Source: Eustoma russellianum
Taxonomy: Eukaryota > Streptophyta > Magnoliopsida > Gentianales > Gentianaceae
NCBI GenBank assembly: GCA_036186865.1
Contig: AP025054.1
Location: 17,775,520 to 17,839,519, forward strand
Reading direction: 5' to 3'
Length of the DNA stretch: 64,000 nt
Below are positions 1-11,238 of this stretch, in pieces (position 1 is the stretch's first letter; the number at the start of each line of letters is the position of its first letter). The notes under the pieces were generated by a model, which was not told the DNA's origin, ran no database searches, and saw nothing but the letters and a program-made list of their open reading frames with translations. The translations under genes were made by a program, and so were the position numbers.

Positions 1-184
1 ACTAAGATCAGCACCTATGTTCATGATCATCGCTTATGTTCAAATCATCACTTATGTCTAAGATTGTGACTTAGAGGCAAAATTCTAACTTATTTCTAAT
101 ATCATGGCCTAATCCTACATTTCCGCCGTGGATCTAGAGTCATGCTCTGAAGATCGTATTGTCGTCACATAATACCTCTTGAAT

Positions 185-433
185 TCTAAATTAGATCCAA
201 ATGATCGGCGGTGTCAATTGTGTTGCACCACCACTCCTCCGCATCCACTTGTAGAAGAATCTCAAGTATGAGCGCGGTGGTGGTGGAGCCTGTGGCTGCT
301 GATGTTGTTGTGCCACGCTTGGACCGTGACCAGTAATGCGTCGGTCAGGGCCTGGGGAAGCACATCCGGCGGTGGAGCCCCATTCTTAGATTGGTTTCCA
401 TTGCCGTTCATACCATTCTCCTCTCGGCGGCAT
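185..433 (-). pseudogene. gag: Element T Gag N-terminal fragment
   Basis: On the minus strand an ATG at 433 opens a short reading that begins MPPRGEW and is soon broken. In a shifted frame one reads a proline-rich stretch followed by DVLPQALTDALLVTVQAW, which looks like the N-terminus of plant Tekay/Del Gag proteins that start MPPR and are rich in P, Q and N. It ends within ~250 bp, so neither the capsid core nor a zinc knuckle is present. The call is from general resemblance and position downstream of the PBS; I could not run a search. The plus-strand ORF over the same bases is a shadow. Confidence 0.4.
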
Positions 434-820
434 ATTTGTTACGCCAACGAAATTTCAATTTTTTTTGTCAAGAGCATTTCAGGTATATATAAATTTAAGA
501 AACGGAAAATAGTCAATTACTGATAAATAAAACGAAAATAGAAACCAACCGAACCCCTAGTCCGATCATCACTTAGTCTAAATCAAACTTATTCTAAGGT
601 CAAACTTAGTCTCAGATCGCGACTTACGTCTATAATCAAACTTACATCTACGATCAAAACTCAAGTCAAACTTAGTCTCAGATCACAACTTACGTCTAGA
701 ATCAAACTTAGTCGAAGATCAAACTTACATTTATGATCAGAACATAAATCTATAGTCATCACTTAAGTCTAATATCATTTCTTAATCTCTATGTTTTTCG
801 CAGTAGATCTAGAGCCTCGT

Positions 821-831
821 CTCTAATACCA
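821..831 (-). promoter_or_regulatory. Element T primer-binding site (iMet-tRNA type, degenerate)
   Basis: The reverse complement reads TGGTATTAGAG, one base off the TGGTATCAGAG that pairs with plant initiator Met tRNA, two bases from the LTR end (...GGGGCGCTACA then GG). Its position shows that the element runs leftward out of the window. Confidence 0.65.
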
Positions 832-833
832 CC

Positions 834-2459
834 TGTAGCGCCCCGTCCCGAACCCTAGAGTCAGAACCGGTACGCCCGCCGTAGGGATATACAAGGCGTC
901 TGTACGAAACCCCTCACTTATCAAAACGACAGAGTATTCGATTGCGGAAGCGAATTAAATCAACTCAAAACCCTAAATCACAAGTAAAATCCCCAAAATC
1001 ATATATAGTCCACATCAAGTCAAAGTCCCCTAAACGACACCGTAAAGTTCGTAAAATAAAATCCCTAAGCTAAGTCCTCAATTGAAATAATAAATAAAAT
1101 AACTTCCTCAATTCTTGATCCTCAATCTCCAAATAGTCTCTACGAGACCCACTGAGCCCACTCTGAATCTTCTCCAACCCATATGTACTCATACCCTGAA
1201 TCGTCTGCAAGAAAACAAAACGAACGGTGTGAGCGACAAAAACGTCACTCAGTAGGTACCCTACCTGCATCGGCCCAGTGAGATTATACATGCTAGGACA
1301 GTAGTGAAATACATATACGTACTGTAATACGAAAATAGACTGTCCATGTTTTCGCAAATACATATAACGGTCAGAACTTCTTAAAACAACGTATAACGAT
1401 CATAACTTCTTAAGACAACCAAAACACATAGTCGTGCAGAATGAGCCGTGAAATGCAATGCCACATACATGATGCATGATAAACTTACCTTTTCAGAAAC
1501 ATTCATCTAATCGTGCAATGCATGACCCCGGGTCCTAACAGAACGGAACGAAACGGAACAGATCAGGTATGCGACTTAGGTCTCGCATATCCTAACAGAA
1601 CAGAACGGAACAGAACAGAACATATCATATATGCAATGTCGTGACGCATGAATGCACAGAAATCATACACGGAATCTTCCTTTACTTTCCTTTTCCTTTT
1701 CTTTTTCCTTTTCCATTTCTTTTTCTATTTCTTTTCTGCCCTCACTTTCGTCCCACACCTTTTCTTCTTTTTCTATTTTTTTCTTTTTCTTTTTTTTCCC
1801 TATTATTCCTTCCTGCGTCACCCCTGCGATCCTCCAACTTTCAAATTCTTTTCACCTCCCTCACCCCTCACCCGCTCCCCTCTCCCTCTCATCCCCACAC
1901 CAGCCTCCACCCCCTCAACCCCCCAAGACCGCACCCCCCTCCCTCAGCACCCCGCAGCCCAGCCCAAGCCGCTTCCCTTAGCCCCCACTCCTTCCAGCCT
2001 GCTCCTCTGACCAACCGCACCCCCCCCCAATCGCCCCTCCCTGAGCAAACCCATGCAACCACCCCCCTTCCCATCTAACCTGCCCATAAACCAGCCCCCC
2101 CCCCCTCTCAGTCTGGCCTCCCCACCCTTATTCCTCCTTCCGGAAGCACGTGGTCATAGCCCACCACCACCGGCCACGCGCCGCCCCTCCCTCAGCCCCC
2201 CTTCAACTCCCTTGTTCCTCCATCCGGCAGCACGTGGTCATAGCCCACCACCACCGGCCACGCACCGCCGGCGCAAACACTTCTTCCTATGATTCCGGTA
2301 TTCACACGCACAACAAAAATCAAATCTTTTTCGAGTTTTCATACGAAAATAGCATCATACATATATATACATATACGATCATATATACGGACATACTATT
2401 TATCACATATACATATAATCTAATAATCAAGCATCTACACAACCACACATACTAATGCA
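834..2459 (-). repeat. Element T 5' LTR (minus strand), Tekay/Del-like
   Basis: It is bounded by tgtagcgccccg at 834 and ...actaatgca at 2459, giving TG...CA ends on the minus strand. The ...GGGGCGYTACA + GG + PBS arrangement is common in plant Tekay/Del-type LTRs. It contains (a) AACGG-like short repeats near 1540-1625, (b) a strongly pyrimidine-rich plus strand from ~1675 to ~2290 whose overlapping long ORFs are low-complexity artefacts, and (c) an 84-bp tandem duplication. The right border is inferred from the terminal CA and from the start of element A remnants soon after. No second LTR or TSD can be seen. Confidence 0.55.
2141..2272. repeat. 84-bp partial tandem duplication in T LTR
   Basis: The segment starting cggaagcacgtggtcatag at 2141 recurs at 2225 as cggcagcacgtggtcatag, followed in both copies by cccaccaccaccggccacgc. 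The offset is 84 bp. The second copy is cut short after ~45 bp. Confidence 0.8.
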
Positions 2460-2503
2460 CGATCTCGTTTTCATAGAGAAATTAAAGACTTTTGTTTGTT
2501 TCA
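2460..2503. other. 44-bp filler between element T and truncated element A
   Basis: These bases match neither the T LTR end nor the ~170 bp that should complete the 3' LTR of element A (compare 50271-50354 plus 59314-59400). It looks like a deletion junction with filler DNA. Confidence 0.4.
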
Positions 2504-2876
2504 CTCCTGGAAGGCCACCTTTAAACAATGGAAACACCTTCAAAATGCTCAACCTTGAAGGATCTTAACTTAGTTTTTTAATGCAAAACCAAGAAAACAA
2601 AGTCTCACAATAAGTGAAGGAAATATCAAGAAATTTTATTCATCCAAAGTTGCTCCAACAATCGGCCAAAGGGGGCCTATTTATAGATGCCTAAAGACAC
2701 TTAAATTGACTAGATATTATCTAAAAGAAATAGCTAGAAAAACATTTGAATTAAACTTGAATTTGCTAATTGTTTGAATTCAAAAATTACTAGAAAATCA
2801 TTGCCAAAAATCGGTTAACTTCCTCCTTGATTCAGCCGTGTATTTGGTCAGCAAATGAGGCATTGGAGAGCTGATT
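2504..2876 (-). repeat. Element A 3' LTR, U5/R-side part, truncated
   Basis: It parallels 59400-59765 of the 5' LTR (ctcctgg..., the cttgaaggatcttaactta block, the ggggcctatttatag TATA region, then the gattcagccgtgtatttgg block). The outer ~170 bp are missing. It is interrupted by element B after the target site tgatt (2872-2876). Confidence 0.8.
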
Positions 2877-4307
2877 TGATGAGCCCCATCAAAGCCAAGA
2901 AAAACCAACTGCCGCGGGAGGTACGTCAATGCAAGACAAAGGCCCTATAACAAGAAGCATGGCCAATAAATTGATGCATGAAGTTGGAACCTTCCTTTAC
3001 AAGCATGTTGAGGATGAACCAAGTCAAGATAGCCTACATTGGATCCATTTGCTACAAGCTTTAACTTAGTTTTTGAATCATGTTGTAATATGTTAGTTAG
3101 TTTTGTGTGTATTGTTCATATTGTTGAGTGCTTAGCTTCCTTTCCTTTATAAATTGTTGTAAACTAACCAAGACATGTCCTAGTATGTTGCATATGTTGT
3201 TTGGTGTGTGTTTGAGTTGTTTTTAGGTCAAGGAAGAATGATTGAACAATGGCCAAACGTTCAAACACCAAGTTGAGTTGAAAGGGCAAGCTGGCAGGAT
3301 GATACCTTCTTAGTATTTCAGCCATAACTCATCAATCACAACTTCAATTGACGTGATTCCAGTTGGAGGTGAAAGCTAACAGGATAAGCTACAATTTTGA
3401 TGTTCATCACTTTCCAAAAAAAGGTCTGCATCAAGCTACACAATCGTTGCAACAAGCTCGCTGCTTAGTCACTGCTTCCAAAGGTCCACATCTGCAAGCA
3501 GATCAACTTCAAACGGGCATAACTCACTCATCCCAGATCCAAACGACGATTATGGTGTCTAAACACATCTACAGAGAAGGATCTAAAATTCTTATTTGAA
3601 GTAGAAGAGCTAAATCGGTCTGGAAGGTTATCTTATAATTCAAAACAAAAACTGCTCAAAAACTAGACAGATTTCAGTTTCTTGACTTTTCAAGAAGACT
3701 TTTCAACCAATCAGCTGCAAGGGGCCACTCCAACTCATCAAGGACATCCTATATAATATTCCAAATCAAGGATAAGCTGGTCTAATCAAAATTCAATGGC
3801 AAAATCAACTTGCAACCAAAAGGGAGTTTCAGCCGAAAGACAATTGCTGAAGTCATCAAAAGTTTTCCAAGTTGCACTTTATTTAACTTTCTTTCTTTAG
3901 TCCTATTGGACCCCTAACGTTTTGTGTCTTTCTTAGAAGTCTTTTTTAGCTTATTTAAAGTAGCTGAAAACGTTTGTAAATGGCGGAATTCCAATATACA
4001 ATAAAACAGCAACTTTGCACCAAAAACTGATTTCATTTTTTCCATTTGAATCATTTGATTCCCTTCAAGTTTTTGAATCATAACTTGATTGTATTGCTTC
4101 TATAGTTTGGGATGGATATTTTTTGGAAGGGTTTAGGCTTGTCCAAATAAGTTGAGATCATTTGCTGAAGCTGATTCATCTTCTCAGCTGAATTCTGGAT
4201 GATTGAGTTGCTTAGTGTTCTTGGAATATTCTGCATCTTCTTCCATGTATCCAGCTGAGTTTATTGAGTTGAAGAAAGGTCCTAAATAGCTGAGTGATTG
4301 TGTATCA
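2877..4307 (+). repeat. Element B 5' LTR
   Basis: 1,431 bp, from TGATGAGCCCC to ...GTGTATCA. It matches 26038-27447 along its length. The first ~190 bp encode, in one frame, a polyprotein tail with KGPITRSMA and a HVEDEPSQD stretch, ending at tag 3067-3069. In this upstream copy the tail is not attached to pol; it is there because LTRs are copies of each other. Confidence 0.93.
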
Positions 4308-4309
4308 AG

Positions 4310-4321
4310 TGGTATCAGAGC
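4310..4321 (+). promoter_or_regulatory. Element B primer-binding site
   Basis: tggtatcagagc, exact complement to the 3' end of plant initiator Met tRNA, two bases after the LTR end. It primes minus-strand DNA synthesis. Confidence 0.93.
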
Positions 4322-6473
4322 TATAAGGTGTTCTTCAACTCAAATATCTTGTGTTTCAATTTACTGTTTTTGGTTTTAGTTGTCCATTTGCAATCTGCTT
4401 GTGTTGTGTTGTTGCTGCACGTTTGTTTTGATATTCCAGCACCTAAACTTGGTTCAAACATACCTTTAAGGTGTTAGAAATGTTGTGTTAATGTTAATTT
4501 GAACATTTGTTAATTGCATACAAATCAGAAAACAAAAACAGTAGCTAGTTCAAGTGTCATATTTCAGTTTTCAATTCTGTTTGTGTTTGTATGTTTCACG
4601 TTTTTCCTTGTACTTCCAGCACCTAAATTTCGTCCAAAACAGTAGTTTAAGATGTTAGATTAAGATGTGTAACACTTGTTTAGATGTTTGTTAAGTCATT
4701 AAATCCAGAAAACCCAAAAACACCTAGTTTTCCATCCATTCTGTTTTCCAGCTTCTGTGTAGTAGTTTGAGTCTTGTTCTCTTGCGATTTTCTCCTAACA
4801 ACCTGGGCATGAAACTTGATAAATCACCTACTAAACCTTTGATCATGATGTGCTAAAGTTGGTTTGGTGATTTGGTATTGTTTGGTCTAAGAAAAAGCAA
4901 GAAATCTGCCCAAGTGTCCTGTTTGGCCCGCCAGCGAGCAATCTGAATTAGGAGCTGTTTTCATTGAGCTTTTCTTATCAAACTTTTCTCAAACTTTACA
5001 TGAACATCCATAACATACTAAAATATAATGTGTTAGAGTTTGTTTGATGTTGGATGTGGTTTGGCATAAGAAACAAGCAATTGAAAAACAACCGGGTAGA
5101 ACCTGTTTTCAACCGTGTGCTATTAGGACTTGTCATAGTTTAAAAACTTGTTTTAGTTAATGTTTTGCTTGAGGTTTCAGGTCATAAACTTGTTTAGGCA
5201 AGTGTTTAAATATATTATGTTGTAGTTTGTTTAGTTTTGTTAGTTAATTAAAACTAGAAAATCGAAGAAGTGTATGCGTGTATCTTTGTTGCAAGCCGTG
5301 TCCTAGTTAACTTAGTTCTTTTTTTTCCTTGATTGAAATTGTCACCCATTAGTCTAAGATATGTTTGTATGTCTTGCATTCATGTTGTTTTAAAGTGGTA
5401 AAACCGAAAATCACAAAGGAACTTAACGTTAGTAGGCTGTTTAATCAAAGCATAGGAATAGCTAGTTACACAAATAGTTGTTGCTTATCCTTTGTTTAAG
5501 ACATATCAAACTAGTGTAATACCTTTTGTATGATACATTTTACATTATTTTTAGGCATATGAACTGAAAAAAAAAGACTTGCATGCGAACCGTGGCTTAG
5601 GAGTATACATTGATTGATTACAAGCATATTGGTTCATACTTAAACGTTGGTTGAATATTCACCTTTACTTTGTGCTTGTTTAAATTGATTAAAGACTTTG
5701 TTGGACTTAGGTTCTCATTTAAAATCAGTCTTTCCATATTTTAGCCCACATTGTTATGTTGCCAACCCTAACGGATCATCTTGTTGTCATTACACTTTCT
5801 GAACTTGTATTGAACTTTATACATTCTTGGTTGTTATATTTGTGAAATACTTGTCACTTCACTAGCATTCAGTCGTGTTGTAAAGGGAACTTTTTCACAA
5901 AAGAACAACAAAAACTTGTTCAAGAAACCCAAAGCCGTGAGCAATGTCTCATAAAGGCTGTGAGCAGTAGTCTCACCAAACAAGCCAAAAAGCACAAAGA
6001 AAGAAAATAGAGCTTGTTTGAGAAAGAAACTGAGAGAAAAGCCAACCTACATCAAAAAAGTAAGAGGCAAGACGCATGAGAGATTGCACAAGAAGAGAGG
6101 AATAGCCTTACATTAGAAATTTCCAAATTCACAAAAAGAGGAACTTAGAAACGAAATTTGTGCAAAAGTACCATCACCCAAAGTGTTGATCTTTGTTGAA
6201 AAGGTTTCAAGAACAAACCATTACTGAGCACTTGTGTATGTGTACTTGGCTTTCGCTTTATTACCATAGAGATTGCATAAAGATTGAAGTAAGTTAAGGG
6301 ACTGTTTTGTACAAACCCTTAGTTTTCTTGATCCGGCCTAAACATCACTTGACTTCTATGCTTCTTTGATTCTTAGATAGTCCAAGATTGTTGTTTAATC
6401 AATTGTCAACTTAAAGTAGAAGTAAATATCTTGTCAACTTTTTTTGGTTGGACTTCTTTACTTGCTTTCAATC
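4322..6473 (+). other. Element B untranslated leader
   Basis: 2.15 kb of AT-rich sequence with no credible ORF. Runs like cttgtttgg/ttagttt recur without a fixed period. Near its end it holds the double-hairpin motif (5938-5976) shared with leaders of C, D, E and G. Confidence 0.7.
5938..5976 (+). promoter_or_regulatory. Double-hairpin leader motif (candidate packaging/dimerisation signal), element B
   Basis: Hairpin 1: TGAG-(caatgt)-CTCA at 5938-5951. Hairpin 2: GTGAG-(cagtagt)-CTCAC at 5960-5976. It lies 498 nt upstream of the gag ATG. The same pair occurs at similar distance in families 2 and 4. The function is inferred. Confidence 0.5.
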
Positions 6474-7668
6474 ATGGTTACTTCACAAGAAAGAGAAAAT
6501 TCACCCCCTTCTACCCCGAACATACCCCAAGGTCCTGTCACACTTGAAACATTGCAACAAACTATTGCTAGCATGATTCACGCTTTTGGCCACATGAAAA
6601 GTGAAATTGAAGATCTTAAAAATAATTCTCGAGCTCCCAAGGGAGAAAGTGCTAGTCAAGGTCGAAGAGAACCTCCAAGTGTACCTTTTAACGAAGGACC
6701 ATCTTTTGGTGGTGAATCTTGGACTGAACAACGTGGAAACATGTCTCACAGAGGACGTGGTAGGAGTCGTGGTCTAAATAGTGGTCGTAGGAACATTTCA
6801 TTTGAGGATAGATTTGATGATCCCCCTGATTATAATGACTGTTATCAGGAAGAGATGTATTATAACAATGGGTTTAAAAGAAATGAACCCCATGAAGAGG
6901 AGTTTATTACAACTAAATTGAATATACCTCCCTTCCAAGGGAAAAGTGACGCTGAAGCATACTTGCAATGGGAACTTAAGGTAGATCATATGTATTCTTG
7001 TACTAATTATTCTGAGTTGTCCAAAGTTTGGTATGCTACTTTTGAGTTTATAGATTATGCTTTACTTTGGTGGGAACATCTACAAAATGCAAGAAGACGC
7101 GCTAGACAACCTCCTATTGTCACATGGGCAGAACTCAAGCAAGAAATGAGGAAGAGGTTCATATCACAGTCCTATCAAAGAAGTGTCTACCAAAAGCTGC
7201 AACTCTCTCAAGGTAACAAAACTGTTGATGAATTTTATAAAGAGTTAGAACATTTTCTTACAAGGACAAACATAGAAGAACTGAGGAGGCCACGATGGCA
7301 AGGTTCTTAGACAGCCTTAACAAAGAAATTGCATTCAAAGTGGAACTCACACCCTACTCAGATTTGGCTTCTATGGTTCACACTGCTGAGAAGTGGAAAG
7401 GCAACTTAAGGTGCGTACCTCTATCCCTTCTTTTCGGCCTAATCCTTCAAACTTTTCCAAGGTACAGCTTAGGACAAGTTTCAGATCTCCACAGAGTCAA
7501 GGCCGTGGATTTCAAGGGAAGGCTCCACAAAGCTTTCTAAAACGTCCCACAAGCAACTCTCCAATCGTGGACAAAGGCAAAGCAAAGGTGGAAGGTACTA
7601 CTTCTAACACTAGATTCCGTGATATTCAATGTTTTAAATGCTTTGGTAAAGGACATTTTGCAAATTAA
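6474..7668 (+). pseudogene. gag: Element B Gag, frameshifted and with a stop in the zinc knuckle
   Basis: Structural capsid/nucleocapsid protein of a Ty3/gypsy element. The likely start is the ATG at 6474 (MVTSQERENS), matching the position of the family-2 start; an upstream in-frame ATG at 6444 is possible. Seen in order: an N-terminal charged, R/G-rich region; the capsid core with IPPFQGKSDAEAYLQWELKV, ALLWWEHL, KRFISQSY and VDEFYKELEHFL; ARFLDSLNKEIAFKVEL; and a CCHC knuckle starting CFKCFGKGHFAN at ~7630. Frameshifts lie near 7295 and near 7395. The Gln codon just before the last knuckle Cys is TAA (7666-7668), so the protein would end without a complete knuckle. The same frame continues into protease. 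Confidence 0.88.
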
Positions 7669-7680
7669 TGCCCCAACCCG

Positions 7681-8990
7681 AAACGCATCATGTTCATTGA
7701 GGAGTCTAATGAGTACTATTCTGAGGACGAATTGGAGGAAAATGAAGAAGTTGAGAAAACGTGTGAGGAAGAGGAAGAAACAGTTGATGAGAGTAATGAA
7801 TGTGAAAATAAAGAGTTCTTAGTTGTAAGACGTGCTTTAAATGTTCAAGTCAAAATGGAAGAACAAGATTTGCAAAGAGAAAACATTTTTCACGTTTATT
7901 GCATGGTTAGAGGTAGGCCTGTCAAAACTTACCAGATATCCGACATCTGAATTCGAATTCGGCTGTCCGAATCGAATATGGTAAGAGCTGTACATTCGTT
8001 TCACCGTATTCGAATTCGTATCGGAATAGTATTAGAAAAACAAATACGAATATGATATAGTCATTACCGTATCCGAATATCCGTATCCGACTAGATATTT
8101 TTAAAATTAAATAAAAATATATAATAAAATATATAATAATATATAAAAAATATGTAAAAATATTTATTTTTAAAATTTTAAAAAATATATATGAAAATAC
8201 GTATACGGCCGCTATACCACTGTTGTAAATTTGCTGATTTCGAATTCGGATATCCGGATTCGGATATTTGAACAAATTTGAAATAGATATAATACGGATT
8301 CGGATATCCGGCACCGAATTCGAATCCGAACAAATTCGAATTCGGATGACTTCCTAAATATCCGTCCGGATTCGGATACGAATTGGGATATAGTTAGACA
8401 AAAACGAATTTGAATACGGATACTGTGTTACCGTATTCGTTTTATCCGTTTTACATCCCTAGTTAGAGGCAAAGTGTGTACACTCATCATTGACTCTGGT
8501 TCATGTACAAACGTTGCAAGCATTGAAATTGTTAGGAAACTTGATTTACCCTTAATCAATCACCCACATCCTTATAGACTCACTTGGCTTAATGATTGTG
8601 GCGAAGTTAAGGTTAATAAACAAGTCTTGCTTCCTTTATCAATTGGTGGGTATTCTGATGAGATCTTATGTGATGTAGCACCTATACATTCAAGTCATAT
8701 CTTGTTAGGTAGGCCATGGCAATATGATAACAAAGTAACATATGATGGCTACTTAAATAGGTATTCCTTTAGGCGCCAAAACAAACTGTTTAAGCTGCAC
8801 GCACTACCCCCACAGAAGGTGTTTGAGGATCAAAAGAGAATGACCAAAAGTCGGAATGATCCAAAGGAAAAAGAATTGGAAAGAGTCTTCCTTAAAAACA
8901 TTCGTTCTGACAAAGCTGAATCAAAGGGGAAAGAACTTGTCATTTCTGAGGAAAAGGATAAGAAGAAGAGTGCTTTCTTTGCGTCACAAA
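7681..8990 (+). pseudogene. pol: Element B protease region, split by a MITE
   Basis: The aspartic protease part of Pol. Upstream part 7681-7913: MFIEESNEYYSEDELEE, an acidic linker, then FHVYCMVRG. The MITE 7914-8461 follows with its duplicated site. Downstream part from 8470: VCTLIIDSGSCTNVAS with the catalytic DSG, LDLPLINHPHPYRLTWLND, then HILLGRPWQYD. Apart from the insertion the downstream frame is open for ~480 codons into RT (8474-9916). The inserted DNA brings in-frame stops (translation would end ~7950), so no protease can be made from this copy. Confidence 0.88.
7914..8461. mobile_element. hAT-like MITE inserted in element B protease
   Basis: 548 bp, AT-rich, no ORF of its own. An 8-bp TSD gttagagg flanks it (7906-7913 and 8462-8469), typical of hAT transposons. 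The imperfect terminal inverted repeat is taggcctgtcaaaac at the left against tagggatgtaaaac (reverse complement) at the right. The interior is packed with gaattcgaattcgg and atatccg-type repeats in both orientations, so it can fold on itself. Removing it plus one TSD copy restores the coding frame of protease. Confidence 0.85.
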
Positions 8991-9916
8991 GTGAGGTGTT
9001 TCACTCAATCAATTCCAATAAAACCGTGTACATCTTACTTTACAAAGAAACCTTAATTTCTTCATCCGATTTACCCTCTACTTTGCCCAGTGAAGTCACC
9101 TCCCTACTGCAAGAGTTTTCAAATTTGTTCCCTAAAGGAGATCCCAAAGGTTTACCACCTCTAAGAGGCATTGAGCATCAAATAGATTTCATTCCAGGAG
9201 CTGTCCTACCCAATAGGCCTGCTTATAGAGCCAATCCAGAGGAAACTAAGGAGATCCAAAGACAAGTTGAGGAACTCTTAGACCAAGGTAAGGTGAGAGA
9301 GAGTATGAGCCTTTGTGCCGTACCTGTGATAGTTGTCCCTAAGAAAGATGGAACTTGGAGGATGTGCACCGATTGTAGAGCAATCAATAAGATTACTGTG
9401 AAGTATAGATACCCTATTCCTAGGTTGGATGATATGTTGGACATGTTACATGGGTCTAGATACTTTACCAAAGTAGATCTTAAGCAAGGATACTTCCAAG
9501 TAAGAATTAGGGAAGGAGATGAATGGAAAACAGCCTTCAAGACTAAGTTTGGATTATACGAGTGGTTAGTCATGCCCTTTGGCCTAACTAACGCCCCTAG
9601 CACCCTTATGAGGTTGATGAATGAGGTCTTGAGGAAATTCATTGGGAAATTTGTGGTAGTATACTTTGATGACATCCTTATCTACTCCAAATCCATTAGT
9701 GAACACCTTATCCATTTGAGAACTGTGTTTGAAACGTTGCAAAAGGAGCAACTATATGCCAACCTTAAGAAGTGTTCATTCTGTCTAGAGAAAGTAGTGT
9801 TCCTAGGTTTTGTGATCAGTGCTGAAGGGATTGAGATGGACCAACAGAAGGTCAAGTCCATCACTGAATGGCCAACACCTAAGTCTGCAGGGGACATTAG
9901 GAGTTTCATGAACTAG
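8990..9916 (+). pseudogene. pol: Element B reverse transcriptase
   Basis: Ty3/gypsy RT. Visible blocks: PLRGIEHQIDFIPGA and RPAYRANPEETKEIQRQVEELL; VPKKDGTWRMCTDCRAINKI; YPIPRLDDMLDMLHGSRYFTKVDLKQGYFQVRI; FGLYEWLVMPFGLTNAPST; the catalytic YFDD at 9662-9673; and FLGFVISAEGIEMDQQKV. The frame runs open from protease to a stop at 9914-9916, where a one-base loss in the conserved SFHGLASFYRRF block shifts the frame; a compensating extra base follows near 9942. The catalytic part is otherwise well kept. Confidence 0.93.
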
Positions 9917-10470
9917 CCAGCTTTTATAGGCGTTTTTGTCAAGGATTTCTCTACCATTGCTGCACCCCTTAACGAATTGGTTAAGAAAGATGTAAGTTTT
10001 AAATGGGGAACCTCACAACAGCAAGCTTTTGATGAACTTAAGAAACGCCTAACCTCAGCACCCATCCTAAGATTGCCAAACTTTGAAGAGACATTTGAAG
10101 TTGAGTGTAATGCCAGCGGGGTTGGCATTGGAGATGTACTGAATCAAGCTAAGAAACCCATAGCTTATTTCAGTGAGAAGTTAAGAGGAGCAGCCTTGAA
10201 CTATTCAACCTATGACAAAGAACTTTTGCCTTAGTTAGATCTTTACAAACTTGGCAAAATTATTTGCAACCTAAGGAATTTGTGATCCACACTGATCATG
10301 AAAGTCTTAAGTACTTTAAGGGCCAACGTAAACTAACAAAAGGCATGCAAAATGGGTTGAATGCATTGAACAATTCCCATATGTAATCAAGTATAAGCAA
10401 GGAAAAGACAATATTGTTGCTGATGCTCTATCTCGTCGATATACTTTGATTACTACACTGACTTTGTAAC
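9917..10470 (+). pseudogene. pol: Element B RNase H
   Basis: Pol RNase H domain, which degrades the RNA strand of the RNA:DNA hybrid. Seen: VKKDVSFKWGTSQQQAFDEL, LTSAPILRLPNFEETFEVEC, FSEKLRGAALNYSTYDKEL, then after a frameshift near 10228 SLQTWQNYLQPKEFVIHTDH and a degraded end with DNIVADALSRRY. The first catalytic residue is altered: the family reads ECDAS, here ECNAS. Further indels lie near 10320-10350. Confidence 0.85.
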
Positions 10471-11238
10471 ATGTTTGGTTTTGAAACTATCAATGATTTG
10501 TATGTCTCTGACCATGACTTTAGTTCCATTTACAAAGCATGTCTTGAATCCCCTTTTGGTAAGTTCTATCTGCATGAAGGATTCTTGTTTAAGGAACAAA
10601 AGTTGTGTATACCAATGTGTTCAATAAGGGGACTTCTGATCAAGGAAGCTCATGGAGGAGGCTTGATGGGTCATTTTGGCTCGTTCAAGTCGTTAGAGAT
10701 GCTTAAGGAGCATTTCTTCTGGCCACACATGCGCGTGAATGTTGAAAAGGATGTGCTAGTTGTATTACTTGCAAGCAAGCTAAGTCTAGAACACAACTTC
10801 ATGTATTTTACACTCCTTTACCTGTCCCAAATTCACCTTGGACTGATCTTTCAATGGACTTTGTGTTAGGATTGCCTAGGTCCAAGACTGGTAAGGATAG
10901 CATCTTTGTCGTTGTCGATAGATTTTCTAAGATGGCACATTTATTGCGTGCAAGAAGGTGGATGATGCCACACACGTTTCTGACCTATTCTTTAAGGAAA
11001 TTGTAAGATTGAATGGCATGCCCCATACCATTGTAAGAGATAGAGACAAAGTTTTTAAGCCACTTCTGGCGTGTTCTGTGGAGTAGACTTGGTACTAAAC
11101 TTCTTTTCTCGACAACTGCTCACCCACAAACTGATGGACAAACGGAAGTAGTCAATAGAACTTTGTCAGAATTGTTGCGTGTCATAATTCAAAAGAACTT
11201 AAAGAATTGGGAAGATTGTTTAGCTTTCATTGAGTTTG
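10471..11238 (+). pseudogene. pol: Element B integrase, N-terminal and core part
   Basis: Zinc-binding N-terminus with EAHGGGLMGHFGSFKSLEML and HFFWPHMRVNVEK, followed by frameshifted core text (LSMDFVLGLPRSKTGKDS, then VVVDRFSKMAH, the MPHTIV-type block and the HPQTDGQTEVVNR block at ~11120-11160). At least three indels break the frame after ~10750. The coding text stops in mid-word at 11238 (IEF.) where element C begins, and resumes at 25553 with AYNRN. Confidence 0.87.

Larger units (their letters stand above)
1..833 (-). other. Element T: leader and 5' internal part of a Tekay/Del-like gypsy element
   Basis: Read on the minus strand, this lies downstream of a primer site and an LTR and holds a leader made of degenerate ~18-19 bp repeats (units resembling agatcaaacttacgtct at about 556-790 and again at about 1-130) around a Gag N-terminal fragment. 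A second PBS-like and leader-like segment (about 120-180) after the gag fragment suggests duplication or a second broken copy. No intact gene is visible. The lineage is inferred from the LTR end and PBS only. Confidence 0.5.

Noticed and set aside
1641..2292. Several overlapping plus-strand ORFs of 79-145 codons and one on the minus strand
   Set aside because: They translate to Phe/Leu/Ser/Pro low-complexity from a pyrimidine-rich tract, are open in all three plus frames at once, and lie inside an LTR.
7922..8314. 130-codon minus-strand ORF
   Set aside because: It lies inside the MITE; Ile/Phe/Tyr-rich text from AT-rich repeats with no protein features.
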